NCBI RefSeq assembly: GCF_013141825.1
Contig: NZ_RZNH01000017.1
Coordinates: 34,617-98,616, forward strand
DNA length: 64,000 bases
Direction of reading: 5' to 3'
Origin: Marinifilum caeruleilacunae
Lineage (GTDB): Bacteria > Bacteroidota > Bacteroidia > Bacteroidales > Marinifilaceae
Shown here: positions 12,582 to 22,051 of the stretch, in pieces
Position numbering within the stretch: the stretch's first letter is position 1
Layout: the number at the start of each line of letters is the position of its first letter
Notes under the pieces: generated by a model
What the model was told of the DNA's origin: nothing
Databases searched by the model: none
The model's input: only the letters and a program-made list of their open reading frames with translations
Program-made: the position numbers and the translations under genes

Positions 12582-13079
12582 ATGAAAAAAGTAGAAATTA
12601 TTGTAATTATAGGAGTATTAACTGGTTTGTTATTCAAATATCTTGAATTAGCATATGCAGGAATAATTCTCTCTGTTTCAATTCACATTTTAGCCGTATT
12701 TTACTTTTTATTTTATTTAAACAGCAAAGATCCATTATCAAATAAAATCAGAAAGTTAATCGTTAAAAATGATGTAAAAGCATCGCTTGAAACAATGATT
12801 TCCAGTTATGCTCTGCCCTTATTATTAATCTCGGTATTGTTTAAATTGATGCATTATCCTTATGCTAGTCTTCTTTTTAATATTGGCATAACAGCTTGTT
12901 CTCTTGCATTAATTATCACATTCATTAAATATCAAAAAAACAAGAGTTTATATTTAAAAAGCCTCCTACTCAGACTCATTATCATTGGAGCGATAGGAAT
13001 ATTAACAACTCTTGTCCAGAATGATACACAGCCCGATTTGAGAGACTTAAATCCCGATAGGCTTGAGACTAAAAATTGA
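12582..13079 (+). CDS. Small membrane protein with two GldL-like hairpins, function unknown
   Basis: 165 aa with four to five predicted membrane segments. It shows an internal duplication: GLLFKYLELAYAGIILSVSI (about 15-34) and SVLFKLMHYPYASLLFNIGI (about 84-103) align with the common core LFK..(h)....A..L. The second copy resembles the membrane hairpin of the gliding/T9SS protein GldL (LFK.LH.PGA), without the GldL cytoplasmic tail. The similarity is by eye only. Placement 10 nt after the DUF4328-type gene suggests co-expression. Confidence 0.65.
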   Translation: MKKVEIIVIIGVLTGLLFKYLELAYAGIILSVSIHILAVFYFLFYLNSKDPLSNKIRKLIVKNDVKASLETMISSYALPLLLISVLFKLMHYPYASLLFNIGITACSLALIITFIKYQKNKSLYLKSLLLRLIIIGAIGILTTLVQNDTQPDLRDLNPDRLETKN

Positions 13080-13178
13080 GCCTCACCTTATTTACTCTTA
13101 AGCAAAGTCAGTACTGATACAAATAAAAAGTCTTTAATTTCAGTTGTAAAAAGAATCTCAATAGAGGGATTTCAAACA

Positions 13179-13206
13179 AAAAGGAGCACCAAACGATGCT
13201 CCTTTT
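13179..13206. terminator. Bidirectional terminator between convergent genes
   Basis: AAAAGGAGCA (13179-13188) pairs with TGCTCCTTTT (13197-13206). A/T runs on both sides let it serve both the + strand membrane genes and the - strand flotillin gene. Confidence 0.85.
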
Positions 13207-13226
13207 CTTATGATTTAGAAATCTGC

Positions 13227-14648
13227 TTATTCCTCATCTTTGTTTTCCTGATCGGTAACATCTTCGAAATCTACAGTTTCCTTGTTTTCTTCTACCTTTT
13301 TCCCAAGATAAGTAGGCAATTCCATACCAGCCATTTTAAACAATTCTTCCATTGGAGGAATCGATCCCATCATGCCTTGCATAAAGTTCGCAGTTGATGT
13401 TTTACCATCCTTGCCGTTCCCATTTTCCCAAACAGTAACCTTATCAATCTTGATGTTCTTAATTGCTTCAACCTGGGTAGAAACCAGTTCTGGCAATTTG
13501 TCTGCAATCATTAACATTACAGCATCTTTAGCATCGTCACCGGCTGCATTCACAATCTTATCGAAACCTTCAGCTTGCTTACTCAAAATCTCGTAGATCC
13601 CTTTCGCTTCTGCTTCCATCTTCATGTAAATTGCATCTGCCTCCCCTTTCGCATGACGACGAGTTTGTTCCGCAATCGCTTCTGCAGCAATCTCAATCTT
13701 TTCTTTATCGATTTGTGCAGGTACAACGATATCTGCTGTCTGCGATGCTTTATCACGAATTGCACGGGCAGCCTCGGCTTTTTGCTCAGCCGAATACGCT
13801 TCCTCTAATGCTCGTGCCGAAGCAACTTTCTCTGCTGCAACTGCCAATCGTTCAGCTTCTGCTTCTTTCTCACGTCTGTCTGCATCAGAGTTTGCAACCG
13901 TAATTTTAGCGGTATTCTCCCCTTCAACAGCCGAAGCATCTGCAGCAGCTACCTGTACACGTTGCTCTTGCAATGCATTTGCCTCACCAATGGAACCATC
14001 ACGGTTTTTCTCAGCTACGCTCTTCTTCGCGTCATTAATCGCTTTTGCAGCAGCTTCCTTACCCAAAGCTTCGATATATCCCGATTCATCGTTGATATCC
14101 GTTACGTTTACGTTGATCAGCTTCAAACCAATCTTCTTCAATTCCGCCTCTACATTAGATGATACAGCAGCAAGGAACTTATCACGGTTGCTGTTAATCT
14201 CCTCGATATCCATGGTAGCCACAACCAAACGCAACTGACCAAAAATGATATCTTTTGCAAGATTACTGATATCTACCTGCGATAATCCCAGAAGACGCTC
14301 AGCAGCATTGGTCATTACGCCAGATTCTGTTGAAACACCTACAGTAAATCTCGAAGGCACATCAACACGAATGTTCTGCTTACTCAAAGCATTTGTCAGG
14401 TTAATTTCGATCGAAATTGGTGTAAGATCAAGGAAAGCATAATCCTGAATGATTGGCCATACAAATGCCGCACCACCATGAATACACTTGGCCGAGCGCG
14501 ATTCTGCGCCACCACCTTTTCCTACTTTACCGTACACAACCAATACCCGGTCGGACGGACAGCGCTTGTATCTCTTAAAGAAGGATACAATAAGGACAAA
14601 TACGAATATTACTGCAGCAGTAATTAAAAGAACTATATATTCTCCCAT
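13227..14648 (-). CDS. Flotillin family membrane scaffold protein (FloT/YuaG-like)
   Basis: 473 aa. One N-terminal membrane segment (about 4-24) is followed by an SPFH/band-7 domain (about 30-190) and a long Ala/Glu-rich coiled coil (about 200-350, with EA and AEA repeats such as EKEAEAERLAVAAEKVA). The C-terminus is acidic. This is the flotillin plan; bacterial flotillins organise fluid membrane microdomains. The NfeD-type partner gene lies 41 nt upstream, as in the Bacillus yuaF-yuaG operon, which supports the call. Confidence 0.9.
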   Translation of the reverse strand: MGEYIVLLITAAVIFVFVLIVSFFKRYKRCPSDRVLVVYGKVGKGGGAESRSAKCIHGGAAFVWPIIQDYAFLDLTPISIEINLTNALSKQNIRVDVPSRFTVGVSTESGVMTNAAERLLGLSQVDISNLAKDIIFGQLRLVVATMDIEEINSNRDKFLAAVSSNVEAELKKIGLKLINVNVTDINDESGYIEALGKEAAAKAINDAKKSVAEKNRDGSIGEANALQEQRVQVAAADASAVEGENTAKITVANSDADRREKEAEAERLAVAAEKVASARALEEAYSAEQKAEAARAIRDKASQTADIVVPAQIDKEKIEIAAEAIAEQTRRHAKGEADAIYMKMEAEAKGIYEILSKQAEGFDKIVNAAGDDAKDAVMLMIADKLPELVSTQVEAIKNIKIDKVTVWENGNGKDGKTSTANFMQGMMGSIPPMEELFKMAGMELPTYLGKKVEENKETVDFEDVTDQENKDEE

Positions 14649-14689
14649 AATGTTTTGTTATTTAATAGGGTTTAACGTTTATAAATTGA

Positions 14690-15274
14690 TTATCCGATTG
14701 GGTATACAACCAAAATTTGATCGTTTAGAATTTCGATAACTTCAACTACAGCACCGGTTTTAATGTCTTTTTCGGCGTCGGTTATTGCGTCGAGTGTTTG
14801 TAATCCTTGTACCTGAATTTGAATTTTACCCATGCCTTTTCTTGAAGCCGGGATGGTGAGGTAGACATTGCCAACTTTACCAATGGCATTGTTTAGATTT
14901 AGGGTTCCTTCTTCGGTAAGTTTTCCCATAAAATACATGATTGAGGCCATAATAACCATCATAATCAGACCTGCGATGGTGGCAATAAAAGTTGCCAGTC
15001 CTGGGCCAAACCCCATGTGCAGACAGATAATTCCGGTCCAACCAAAAATGGTAAAAAATGCTATCAGGTTCTTTAATGTCAGAAACTGAAAGTCGATTCC
15101 TGTATCTCCCGACACATCTGCATCTCCATCGGCTGCAACATCATCAACATCACCCCCTAAAAAGGTCATCACCATTTGAATGAGAAACAGCACTGAAAAT
15201 GGAACGGAGATCCCCCAGTATATCTTTTCAACGATATCCATGGCAGTCCACCAATCAGAAATTTGTAGTATCAT
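14690..15274 (-). CDS. NfeD-family membrane protein (YuaF-like)
   Basis: 194 aa. Three membrane segments are visible (about 20-42, 72-90, 95-118), with an Asp-rich loop between the first two (GGDVDDVAADGDADVSGD). A C-terminal OB-fold-like domain (about 125-194) includes IGKVGNVYLTIPASRKGMGKI and ends in VVYPIG. The short NfeD class without a protease domain partners flotillins. An alternative start at 15241 (MDIVEKIYW) would give 183 aa and is equally plausible. It is first in a two-gene operon with flotillin. Confidence 0.85.
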   Translation of the reverse strand: MILQISDWWTAMDIVEKIYWGISVPFSVLFLIQMVMTFLGGDVDDVAADGDADVSGDTGIDFQFLTLKNLIAFFTIFGWTGIICLHMGFGPGLATFIATIAGLIMMVIMASIMYFMGKLTEEGTLNLNNAIGKVGNVYLTIPASRKGMGKIQIQVQGLQTLDAITDAEKDIKTGAVVEVIEILNDQILVVYPIG

Positions 15275-15339
15275 AATTATTGATTTTGATTTGATCTAAA
15301 ATAACAAGAATTATTGACCTAACAGTGATTATGCTTAGC

Positions 15340-15390
15340 TGTTTTTTGCTTTTTAGTTGTATTCTAAATTTCACATGTTTTTTGCTTTTT
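15340..15390. repeat. Two 15-bp direct repeats upstream of the nfeD-flotillin pair
   Basis: TGTTTTTTGCTTTTT occurs at 15340-15354 and again at 15376-15390, 36 bp apart centre to centre, about 65 bp upstream of the NfeD start. It could be a regulator site or simple A/T-rich sequence. Confidence 0.4.
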
Positions 15391-15435
15391 TTTAAGGGAT
15401 AAAATGATCTTGCCAAAACCCAGCCTTCATAACAA

Positions 15436-15467
15436 CAAAAAGAGGCCACCAAACTGGCAGCCTCTTC
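15436..15467 (-). terminator. Terminator after the M16 peptidase gene
   Basis: On the - strand AAGAGGC..TGCCA pairs with TGG..GCCTCTT, followed by a run of U. It lies about 30 nt past the M16 stop codon. Confidence 0.8.
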
Positions 15468-15495
15468 TATTATTTTAAAAGTGAAGTCGGAAATC

Positions 15496-18318
15496 TTATT
15501 GTTTTGGTGACATTACCACCTCAACTTTTCCTGGTTTTGTAAAGTATTTCTTAGCAAACTTCTCTACTTTTTCTTTGCTGATCGAATTGATCATTTTTTC
15601 GTAGTCTTCAACAGACATCACGCTTTCGTCGTATCTGTAGTAACGATTAATTGCATTGATCCAATAACCATTCTTACGAAGATTTTCCTGGTATTCCTTC
15701 ACAAAGTTTTTCTTGGCTTCAACCAGGTCATCCTCTTTAATTCCCTTGGTAAACAGCGCCTGAATTTCATCGTACACAATTCCTTTCAACTTGTCTGCTT
15801 TAGCAGGATCAGTATCGAAACGAACAATTAAATTGTATTCTTCGCGAGGGAATTTATCTACATAAGCTCTAACACCTACACCATAAGTTCCACCTTCTTG
15901 TTCGCGAATTACATCGGTATATCTTTTATCCAACAATTCAGAAACAACATTCATCATAATACGATTCTCTCTTGTGTATTTGATATCACCGTGAAGGTCG
16001 ATGTGAATGGTAGTTTTAGGCGTTTCCATTGCTCTTGAAAAATGGTTGTAAGTATCTTTTTCAGGATAATCTACTCCATTGTCTTTCCAGTTTTCTTCAC
16101 GATCGATATCCTTAATGCTTCCAATGTATGTTTCAATCATTGGTTTTGCTTTCGCGATATCAATATTACCTACAAATACAAAGGTAAAGTCGCTTGCATC
16201 CACAAATCTTTCCTGGTATACTCGTTTCATGGTTTCAAGATCCAAACTTTCAATCATTTTGGTGTTGAACAAGATGGTTCTTGGGTGATGATCGGTTGTT
16301 GTAGTTGAAACAGAATCTCTAAATGCTTTATTTACATCGGTTCCCATATTTGCCACATAAGCCTTGTATCTTCCTTTTAATGCAGTAAAAGCATCATTAT
16401 CGAAGCGAGGCGCTACAAAATACATGTGCAACAATTGAAGCATGGTTTCAAAATCCTTAACCGACGAATTTCCATTAAATCCTTCGCTTAATTCGCTGAT
16501 ATAAGGAGCAACACGCACCGATTTACCCGTTAATAACTTTTGAAGACTTGTTTGGTCGAATTTGCCCAATCCAAAGTTTGCGATGAATCCACCGGCCATT
16601 TCTGCTGAAGCAAGATCTTCAACTGCATAAAGTGAATTACCACCTGTACTGAAGGCTTGCATGCGAATTTCATTCTCTTTAAAATCGGTCTTTTTCACAA
16701 CAACTTTTGCACCATTAGCCAAAGTCCATTCTGTAGCTTCAAATGCATCAAGTTTTGCTTCTTTACTTACATTTCCGGCTTTAGGAGTTTCAGCAATTAA
16801 AGGTTCGGTAATTACCTTATCAACGTAAGGTTTTAATTCAGCCTTTTTCACCTTATCAACAACGGCTAATAGTTGTTCTTCGCTTGGCAGTTCTACACCT
16901 TCTTTTTCTGGAGCAGTAAAGGTAATTATGATATTCTCTTTGGTCATCCACTTTTTAGAGAATGCATTCACTTCCTCAGCTGTAATACCTGGCAACAATT
17001 TTTTCATTGCTTCGAACTCGAATTCGATACCTGGAGCTGGTTCGTTTACCAAATAATGTCTTGTATAACCTCGCACCAAACGGTCGTTATTTTGCTTGTT
17101 ACGATCTTTATATTGCTTTTCAACCCTGCTCAACATTTCGGTTTTAGCTCTTTCCAACTCAGTTGCTACAACGCCATGTTTGTTGGCTCTTTCAATCTCC
17201 TTAAGGAAGGTTTCAATACCCCCAAGCAAATTGTCTTCTTTCAATGTAACACTATTGTGATATACATCCATTTTACGAGCACGGTTGTAATATGCTCCAA
17301 ATGCATTAATAAAGGGCGCATTTCCTTTCTGAAGCAGTTCATTTAAACGATTACCCAAAATGCTGGAATGCAAATTCTCGATAATTGAATTGCGATAGTA
17401 CTGCAAGTTTTTCTCCTTAAAAGGAGTTGCTTTGTGCTTGTAGAAAATATCGAATTTGTAGTTGCTAACTTCCGGATCGGTAATAATTCCTACAATTGCC
17501 TCTTTGTTACCAGGAACATCGTAATATACTCTTTCCTTTGGATTTTCAACTGCAGGAATATGAGCAAACATTTCTTTGATTTTCTGTTCAAACTTCTCAG
17601 CGTCAATATCTCCTACAACAATAATTGCCTGAAGGTCTGTACGATACCAATCGTGATAAAAATCGCGAATTACCTTGTGATCGAAGTTATTAATCACATC
17701 AAGGCTACCAATCACATCGCGTTTCGCATACTTTGAACCTTTGTAAATTACTTTACTTTGCTCCAAATAAGCACGCATACCACCCGATCTTCTGGTTCTC
17801 CACTCTTCGCGAATTACGCCACGTTCACTATCAATTTCTTCTCCTTCAAGGCTAAGATAATTCGACCAATCGTGCAATACCAATAGTGCCGAATCCAAAA
17901 GATTCTCGTTCGAGGTTGGAATATTACTTAAATTGTAAACCGTTTCGTCAACATTGGTATAGGCATTAATATTACGTCCAAATGCAACACCATATTTTTC
18001 AAGGTAATTCAGCACACCTTTTCCTGGAAAATTTTCTGTTCCATTAAAGGCCATATGCTCTAAAAAGTGAGCCAATCCATTCTGATCGTCATTTTCGAGA
18101 ATTGCACCTACATTCTGCACAATATAAAAACTCGCACGATCCTTTGGTTCTTCGTTATGCCTTACATAATAAGTAAGTCCATTCTCTAGTTTTCCGGTTC
18201 TGACATTAGGGTCTAAGGGCAATTCAGAACTTCCATTTTTTTGAGCAGACAGCATTGCTGTTCCTGCCAGGAGTAAAGTACCGCAAAGCGTGGCTTTACC
18301 GAGTAAATTTTTAATCAT
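15496..18318 (-). CDS. M16 family zinc metallopeptidase (two-unit pitrilysin type)
   Basis: 940 aa with a signal peptide (cut near AMLSAQ), so periplasmic. The zinc site is the inverted motif HFLEH (His84, Glu87, His88). The downstream zinc-ligand Glu is expected about 75 residues on, in the EGEEIDSERGVIREEWR stretch. The protein has two homologous M16 halves (about 30-480 and 510-935), and only the first half carries the zinc motif, as in pitrilysin-like enzymes. These enzymes degrade peptides up to a few kDa. It is monocistronic, bounded by terminators on both sides. Confidence 0.93.
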   Translation of the reverse strand: MIKNLLGKATLCGTLLLAGTAMLSAQKNGSSELPLDPNVRTGKLENGLTYYVRHNEEPKDRASFYIVQNVGAILENDDQNGLAHFLEHMAFNGTENFPGKGVLNYLEKYGVAFGRNINAYTNVDETVYNLSNIPTSNENLLDSALLVLHDWSNYLSLEGEEIDSERGVIREEWRTRRSGGMRAYLEQSKVIYKGSKYAKRDVIGSLDVINNFDHKVIRDFYHDWYRTDLQAIIVVGDIDAEKFEQKIKEMFAHIPAVENPKERVYYDVPGNKEAIVGIITDPEVSNYKFDIFYKHKATPFKEKNLQYYRNSIIENLHSSILGNRLNELLQKGNAPFINAFGAYYNRARKMDVYHNSVTLKEDNLLGGIETFLKEIERANKHGVVATELERAKTEMLSRVEKQYKDRNKQNNDRLVRGYTRHYLVNEPAPGIEFEFEAMKKLLPGITAEEVNAFSKKWMTKENIIITFTAPEKEGVELPSEEQLLAVVDKVKKAELKPYVDKVITEPLIAETPKAGNVSKEAKLDAFEATEWTLANGAKVVVKKTDFKENEIRMQAFSTGGNSLYAVEDLASAEMAGGFIANFGLGKFDQTSLQKLLTGKSVRVAPYISELSEGFNGNSSVKDFETMLQLLHMYFVAPRFDNDAFTALKGRYKAYVANMGTDVNKAFRDSVSTTTTDHHPRTILFNTKMIESLDLETMKRVYQERFVDASDFTFVFVGNIDIAKAKPMIETYIGSIKDIDREENWKDNGVDYPEKDTYNHFSRAMETPKTTIHIDLHGDIKYTRENRIMMNVVSELLDKRYTDVIREQEGGTYGVGVRAYVDKFPREEYNLIVRFDTDPAKADKLKGIVYDEIQALFTKGIKEDDLVEAKKNFVKEYQENLRKNGYWINAINRYYRYDESVMSVEDYEKMINSISKEKVEKFAKKYFTKPGKVEVVMSPKQ

Positions 18319-18595
18319 CTAATTTCTGTTTTGGTGATTTGATTAAATATGAATATACAACATAAGTGTAATCCTTTCCTAAAATAACGAAACATATGGT
18401 TATTTAACAATTATCTTTACATTTTTTAACGCTTTACAGAAACTTAATTTCACGCTTACCTCCTCGATTCAAACACCTTTAAACCTGCCTGTTTTACATA
18501 GAAAAGCAGTTGCTACTTTTACTTTTTAATACCTGTAATTAAGGATAATATATACCTGTTCTAAATTAATATGTCAAACAATTTAGAATTTATTA
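18319..18595. other. Intergenic region, M16 upstream region
   Basis: A/T-rich, with no convincing gene. A near-consensus -7 box on the - strand (TATGTTTC at about 18388-18395, consensus TAnnTTTG) may belong to the M16 promoter, but no good -33 element was found. Confidence 0.35.
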
Positions 18596-18628
18596 CAAAA
18601 AAAAGGAGCATCAACACTGATGCTCCTT
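18596..18628 (-). terminator. Terminator after the tricorn-like protease gene
   Basis: Perfect 11-bp stem AAGGAGCATCA (18603-18613) with TGATGCTCCTT (18618-18628), then a U-run on the - strand. Confidence 0.9.
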
Positions 18629-18647
18629 CAAAATATATAAATGAATC

Positions 18648-21600
18648 TTATTTGATATCTTCTTCAATCCATTCCGACCTGTTTGGATCGGCTGGTGGTG
18701 TTACTTTTTTCTTTGCTGGTCGACTTTCCAGTTCTTTCATTAATTCCTCAACGGCACGTTTAACACAAGGATCAATTCCTTTCGCTACCAAATGAGGCTC
18801 ATCATAAACTTCAATATCAGGATAAACACCAATACCTTCAATAATCCAGTTTTGGTTTTCGTCGAAAATACCAAAGCGAGGAACAGCAATGTATCCGCCA
18901 TCAACAAGTCCGGCATTGCCCGACATTCCTACTAATCCTCCCCAGGTACGGGTTCCGATAAGCTTACCCAAGCCTTTTTTACGGAAGAAATATGGGAATG
19001 CATCGCCGCCAGAAGAGGAGTAATGATTAATTAGCATAGCCTTTGGTCCATCATGAGCTACTCCAGGAGTTTTCCACGGTTCTAATCCACGCAAGTGCCA
19101 GTAAGAAAGCACATCGCGATCTAGTAAGTCTGCCATATGATCTGGAATAAATCCTCCTCCATTGTACCTGTCATCAATAATCAATGCTTCCTTATCGTGA
19201 TAAGCATACATTCCGCGGTGCAATTCACGATTTCCTTCGACAGCCGTATTCGGAACATGAATGTATCCAATTTTTCCTCCCGATAATTTTTCAACCATAG
19301 CACGACGTTCGTTCACCCAATCAAGGTAAAGCAATTCCATTTCGCTGGCAATTGGTTTAATGGTATAGGTCTTTGCTCCTTCGGTTCCCGGCTTAGTGTT
19401 CACCGTAATTTCTACTCTCTTTCCAACTGTATTTTCAAGATATAGATAAGGATTTACCTTTGTCGTTACATCCTTGCCGTTGATCTTGATTAAATACATT
19501 CCTTCTTTCACATCCACACCTTGTTCGGTTAATGGAGAGCGTCGACTTGGGTTCCAGTTTTCACCATCGAAAATTTTAGAAATGATGTATCTTTTATTTG
19601 CCAGATCAGCTTTTAATTTGGCACCCAGTAATCCTGTTTGTACTCTTTTTACCTTCTCGAAATCGCCATAATTCACATAAGCATGCCCGGTGTTGGTTTC
19701 CGAGATAATCTCACCCAGGATATAATCCAAATCGGCACGGTGACTTACATCCTGAATCATTGGTTCGTAATCGGCCTTAATTTTGGCCCAATCAACACCA
19801 TGAATGTTTTCCACATAGAAGTAATCTCTGAAAATTCTCCAACCATCGGTATAGATTTGCTTCCACTCTTTAACAGGATCAATCTTCATTTCCATATCAT
19901 CAAGATCCAAAGCTCCTGCTTTAGCAGCCTGGCCTTTCGATAGGTCTGTAATTCCGTATGTAGAACCCGAACGGTACATGATTTTCTTACCGTTTCCTGT
20001 TAATTCGTATGAAGAAACAGACTTTAAGATTACCTCATCCTTTTCTTTTTTCAGAAGATAATGATGCAAACTGCCACCGGTTCTATATAAGATTCCATCA
20101 TCGGTAGCTTCCAATGCGCTATAGTTTCCTGATGATAACGGGAATGCAGTAATTCTATCATTGATCCCATCAAAATCGATTTTCACTTTTAGCTTTTTCT
20201 CTTCGGAAGTATTTGTTTTTCCTTTTTTCTTCGATTTCGCTTCTTCTTTTACCTCTTCCTTGTACTCCTCTACATCGTTCTTTAATGGGAACAATTTTGG
20301 ACCATTGGCTTGCAAAGCCATTGCATAAATGCGAGTTGCATTATTGTAAAGGTAGTTGAATTCGAAGCTTGAAAAATCGAGGTTGAAATCACGATTTGAG
20401 AAGAAGAAAATGAAGTTTCCATCTTTTGAGAATACAGGTGATGAATCGCTGAAGGTATCATTGGTTAAGGCATACTTTTTTCCTGTAGAGATTTGATATA
20501 CCCAAATGGCACCTTGTCCGTTAGAACTGTCTTTTACATAGGCAATCCAATCGGAATCCGGTGAAACCGAAAAATCTCTGATTTCATTTCTCTCTGCCTG
20601 ATCAACCACTTTGATTACACCACTTGCAACATCAAGTAATTTTAATTTCAAACTGCGATCGAAGAATAACATGTGCTTGCTATCCTTTGTCCATATTGGC
20701 TGATACATCCACGACGAAGATCCTTTGGTAATTTGTTTTGCCTTTGCACCTTCTTTGTTCTCTAACAAATACACTTCGTATTCTCCGGTAGCATCAGAAT
20801 AGTACGAAATGTACTTCCCGTTTGGCGACCAGCTTGGCGACATTTCTCTTACACCTTGGGTTTGAGTTAAGTTAATGGTAGTTCCATTCTTTGCCGGCAC
20901 AGAGAAAATATCTCCACGAGCATCGAATAAGGCACGTTTACCAGAAGGAGAAACTGTCCAGTTTTCAATAAATCCTTTTACATTTTTATAGAAAGGTAAA
21001 GTGTTTGGGTTATCGAAATTGATGTTTACAACCACACGTTTTTCTTCACCAGTTTCAAGGTTTAATTTGTAAATATGACCCCCATTTTCGTATGCCAATT
21101 GTCCGTTTTCACCCGATGGCCACATCACATCAAAGTTCTTGTGATTGGTCATTTGAGTCAACTCTTTGCTGTCTACATCGTACTTGTAAATATTTAATTT
21201 TAAATCGCGATCGGAAGCAAAATAAATGGCATTCTTGTACCATGAAGGAATCTGATCGGAACCCACAAATTTGGTAATTCTCTCGGATTGATCATTCTCT
21301 AAATCGTAAATCCAAAGGTCGGCAGCACGTCCTCCTTTATACCTCTTCCAGGTACGGAATTCACGGCTAATCGGAGCAAAACACATTTTTGTTGCATCGG
21401 GTGAGAAAACACCAAATCCACCTTCCGGAATTTGAAGTTCTTCTTCCATTCCACCATCAATACCCACTTTAAAGTATTTACCATTTCTCTCGCCAAAGGC
21501 AGTACGGTTCATACGTACCAAAATTGATTTGCTGTCTGGTGTCCAGTCCAAAACTACATTATCAAACCCACCACGTGGAGGCATTAAGCCAACCGAATTG

Positions 21601-21926
21601 TAGTAAGTCAATTGTTTTGGTGTACCTCCGGTTGCAGGCATTACATACACTTGTCTGCTTCCCGAGTATTCGCCCGAAAAGGCAATCCACTGTCCATCAG
21701 GAGAGATTTTAGGGAACAATTCCATTCCCATATGAGAGGTTAAACGTGTAGCATCACCACCATTGGCATTCACTGTCCAAATGTCGCCTGCATACACAAA
21801 GGCAATTAAATCTTTATTGATATCGGGATATCGCAATAATCGAACATCCTCTTTTGCCTGAGCATTCCAAAAAATGCTTATAAAAGCCAAACACAACAAG
21901 CTGGCTTTTAAACTGAATCTTAGCAT
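18648..21926 (-). CDS. Tricorn-like S41 serine protease
   Basis: 1092 aa from the ATG at 21926, chosen because it gives a clean signal peptide (MLRFSLKASLLCLAFISIFWNAQA). The frame extends upstream to 22028 without one. Order: a WD/PD40-type six- and seven-blade beta-propeller region (about 25-600, with many SPDGxxIAF-type strands), a linker rich in Lys/Glu (about 590-615), a PDZ domain (about 770-850) and the S41 core. The nucleophile is Ser972 in SSSGGDAF, matching tricorn AGSDGD. GTRTWGGLVG follows, as in tricorn. It is an exported protease/peptidase acting on oligopeptides. It has its own terminator and is not in the glucan operon. Confidence 0.92.
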   Translation of the reverse strand: MLRFSLKASLLCLAFISIFWNAQAKEDVRLLRYPDINKDLIAFVYAGDIWTVNANGGDATRLTSHMGMELFPKISPDGQWIAFSGEYSGSRQVYVMPATGGTPKQLTYYNSVGLMPPRGGFDNVVLDWTPDSKSILVRMNRTAFGERNGKYFKVGIDGGMEEELQIPEGGFGVFSPDATKMCFAPISREFRTWKRYKGGRAADLWIYDLENDQSERITKFVGSDQIPSWYKNAIYFASDRDLKLNIYKYDVDSKELTQMTNHKNFDVMWPSGENGQLAYENGGHIYKLNLETGEEKRVVVNINFDNPNTLPFYKNVKGFIENWTVSPSGKRALFDARGDIFSVPAKNGTTINLTQTQGVREMSPSWSPNGKYISYYSDATGEYEVYLLENKEGAKAKQITKGSSSWMYQPIWTKDSKHMLFFDRSLKLKLLDVASGVIKVVDQAERNEIRDFSVSPDSDWIAYVKDSSNGQGAIWVYQISTGKKYALTNDTFSDSSPVFSKDGNFIFFFSNRDFNLDFSSFEFNYLYNNATRIYAMALQANGPKLFPLKNDVEEYKEEVKEEAKSKKKGKTNTSEEKKLKVKIDFDGINDRITAFPLSSGNYSALEATDDGILYRTGGSLHHYLLKKEKDEVILKSVSSYELTGNGKKIMYRSGSTYGITDLSKGQAAKAGALDLDDMEMKIDPVKEWKQIYTDGWRIFRDYFYVENIHGVDWAKIKADYEPMIQDVSHRADLDYILGEIISETNTGHAYVNYGDFEKVKRVQTGLLGAKLKADLANKRYIISKIFDGENWNPSRRSPLTEQGVDVKEGMYLIKINGKDVTTKVNPYLYLENTVGKRVEITVNTKPGTEGAKTYTIKPIASEMELLYLDWVNERRAMVEKLSGGKIGYIHVPNTAVEGNRELHRGMYAYHDKEALIIDDRYNGGGFIPDHMADLLDRDVLSYWHLRGLEPWKTPGVAHDGPKAMLINHYSSSGGDAFPYFFRKKGLGKLIGTRTWGGLVGMSGNAGLVDGGYIAVPRFGIFDENQNWIIEGIGVYPDIEVYDEPHLVAKGIDPCVKRAVEELMKELESRPAKKKVTPPADPNRSEWIEEDIK

Positions 21927-21992
21927 ATTATAAAAGTATTTGTGATTTGTAGGAAACAATTTTCCATGCATAGAAAATTGATGTAGTGAAGC

Positions 21993-22030
21993 TACAAAAA
22001 AAGTGGCATCCTTCGAGAAGAATGCCACTT
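21993..22030 (-). terminator. Terminator of the glucan utilisation operon
   Basis: Stem 22001-22014 with 22017-22030 (AAGTGGCATcCTTC / GAAGaATGCCACTT), followed on the - strand by a run of U. It starts 21 nt after the GH97 stop codon. Confidence 0.88.
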
Positions 22031-22051
22031 AAAATATTGTTAAAGTATGAA

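Noticed and set aside
16873-17346. 157-codon frame antisense to the M16 gene
   Set aside because: Hydrophobic by chance (antisense of Lys/Glu-rich codons); no start region or domain.
18571-18795. Frame on the + strand over the tricorn terminator and 3' end
   Set aside because: It is antisense to a well-supported protease gene and crosses its terminator hairpin.
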